The notes under the pieces are model-generated. The model was not told the DNA's origin. It did not search any database and was given only the letters and a program-made list of their open reading frames with translations. Below, in pieces: positions 5,859 through 6,791 of a DNA stretch of 6,791 nt. How positions within the stretch are numbered: position 1 is the first letter of the stretch; each line of letters opens with the position of its first letter. The stretch covers positions 1 through 6,791 of the forward strand of contig JAISWC010000305.1 of the NCBI GenBank assembly GCA_031271245.1. The letters run 5' to 3'. Made by a program: the position numbers and the translations under genes. Source of the DNA: Tannerella sp. GTDB lineage: Bacteria > Bacteroidota > Bacteroidia > Bacteroidales > Tannerellaceae.

Positions 5859-6335
5859 ATGAGAAAATCAAAGCCAAAAAAACGGCAGATCCTCCCGGAT
5901 CCTGTCTACGGTGATGTACGGGTTACAAAATTTGTAAACCATTTAATGTATGACGGAAAGAAAAATACGTCGTATGAAATTTTCTATTCCGCTCTGGAGA
6001 ATGTAAAGGCCAAGTTGCCGAACGAGACCCGGTCAGCGCTGGAAATCTGGAAAGCCGCGCTCGAAAACATAACCCCCCAGGTTGAAGTCAAATCACGCCG
6101 CGTAGGTGGCGCCACGTTTCAAGTTCCTACCGACATCCGTCCGGAACGCAAGGAATCCATTTCAATGAAAAATTTGATTTCGTATGCCCGCAAACGCGGC
6201 GGCAAAACCATGTCCGACAAATTAAGCGCGGAAATCGTAGATGCGTTTAACAGCCAGGGTGGCGCGTACAAGCGAAAGGAAGACATGCACCGGATGGCCG
6301 AAGCCAACCGCGCCTTTGCCTACTTTCGGTTTTAA
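5859..6335 (+). CDS. rpsG: 30S ribosomal protein S7
   Basis: S7 is a primary 16S rRNA binding protein that nucleates assembly of the 30S head and contacts the E-site tRNA and mRNA. From ATG 5859 it has 158 residues. MRKSKPKKRQILPDPVYGD opens the protein, the S7 signature FVNHLMYDGKKNTSYEIFYS lies at about 25-44, and ITPQVEVKSRRVGGATFQVP at 71-90. The C-terminus HRMAEANRAFAYFRF is complete. It is co-oriented between rpsL and fusA, the conserved str order, and 14 nt separate it from fusA. The sequence before the ATG is A-rich with no Shine-Dalgarno site. A TTG start at 5805 cannot be excluded. Confidence 0.97.
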   Translation: MRKSKPKKRQILPDPVYGDVRVTKFVNHLMYDGKKNTSYEIFYSALENVKAKLPNETRSALEIWKAALENITPQVEVKSRRVGGATFQVPTDIRPERKESISMKNLISYARKRGGKTMSDKLSAEIVDAFNSQGGAYKRKEDMHRMAEANRAFAYFRF

Positions 6336-6349
6336 TTAAAAAAGAGAGA

Positions 6350-6791
6350 ATGAGTAAAGCAGACGAATTATTAAAATATACCCGGAACATCGGCATCATG
6401 GCGCATATTGATGCAGGAAAGACGACGACCTCGGAGCGGATTCTTTTCTACACCGGTTTGACGCATAAAATCGGCGAAGTGCACGACGGCGCGGCGACGA
6501 TGGATTGGATGGCGCAAGAACAGGAACGTGGCATTACGATTACTTCAGCCGCTACCACGACGTTCTGGAACTACGCCGATGAACGATTTAAAATCAATTT
6601 GATAGACACCCCGGGGCACGTCGATTTTACCGTAGAGGTAGAACGCTCGTTGCGTATTCTGGACGGCGCCGTGGCTGCCTTCTGTGCGGTCGGCGGCGTG
6701 GAACCGCAGTCGGAAACGGTGTGGCGTCAGGCAGATAAATATAATGTACCGCGCATCGGATATGTCAACAAGATGGACCGTTCAGGCGCCA
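6350..6791 (+). CDS. fusA: Elongation factor G, N-terminal 147 residues (3' end outside window)
   Basis: EF-G is the translational GTPase that drives translocation and, with RRF, ribosome recycling. The visible part is most of the G domain: P-loop AHIDAGKT (18-25), switch I with QERGITIT (58-65), DTPGHVDF (86-93) with catalytic His90, and NKMD (140-143) for guanine recognition. All key residues are intact, so this is a normal GTP-hydrolysing EF-G rather than a hydrolysis-deficient EF-G2-type paralogue. ATG 6350 follows the rpsG stop by 14 nt and is preceded by the purine-rich AAAGAGAGA. The gene runs past the window, and fusidic-acid positions in later domains cannot be read. Confidence 0.99.
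   Translation, partial: MSKADELLKYTRNIGIMAHIDAGKTTTSERILFYTGLTHKIGEVHDGAATMDWMAQEQERGITITSAATTTFWNYADERFKINLIDTPGHVDFTVEVERSLRILDGAVAAFCAVGGVEPQSETVWRQADKYNVPRIGYVNKMDRSGA

Overview
The window looks like a piece of a Bacteroidales chromosome (phylum Bacteroidota; the family cannot be fixed from what is visible). The evidence is a TonB-dependent receptor with an N-terminal carboxypeptidase-regulatory-like domain paired with a DUF4249 lipoprotein, two promoters of the Bacteroidota TAnnTTTG type, a general lack of Shine-Dalgarno sequences, and ribosomal proteins S12 and S7 of Bacteroidota type. All recognised genes are on the + strand, and both window edges cut through a gene.

Layout. (1) 2-790 is the C-terminal part of a GH78-type alpha-L-rhamnosidase, followed by an imperfect 15-bp hairpin (796-849). 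(2) 791-1875 is about 1.1 kb without a convincing gene. It holds two structured repeat blocks. The first (1070-1300) is eleven degenerate 21-bp units that also form a branched set of nested inverted repeats, including a perfect 20-bp palindrome. The second (1512-1679) is four copies of a REP-like palindromic unit in two head-on pairs, giving a hairpin with arms of about 76 nt and a perfect 23-bp inner stem. Both blocks share the core CCGTCAG/CTGACGG. (3) 1876-5066 is a two-gene operon: an outer-membrane TonB-dependent receptor and, 5 nt downstream, a DUF4249 lipoprotein, presumably its surface partner in uptake of an unknown ligand. Its best promoter match ends only 6 nt before the receptor ATG, which suggests a leaderless mRNA. 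(4) 5165-6791 is the start of the str operon: a clear promoter, rpsL (S12), a 166-nt gap, rpsG (S7), and the first 147 codons of fusA (EF-G).

The rhamnosidase releases terminal rhamnose from glycans or glycosides. The receptor pair imports a substrate across the outer membrane. No sequence evidence ties the two together, because the repeat-filled spacer separates them. The str genes are ordinary housekeeping translation genes. The most unusual content is the repeat-bearing spacer. It is most simply read as REP/BIME-like interspersed DNA, but the first block folds neatly enough that a structured RNA is a reasonable alternative.
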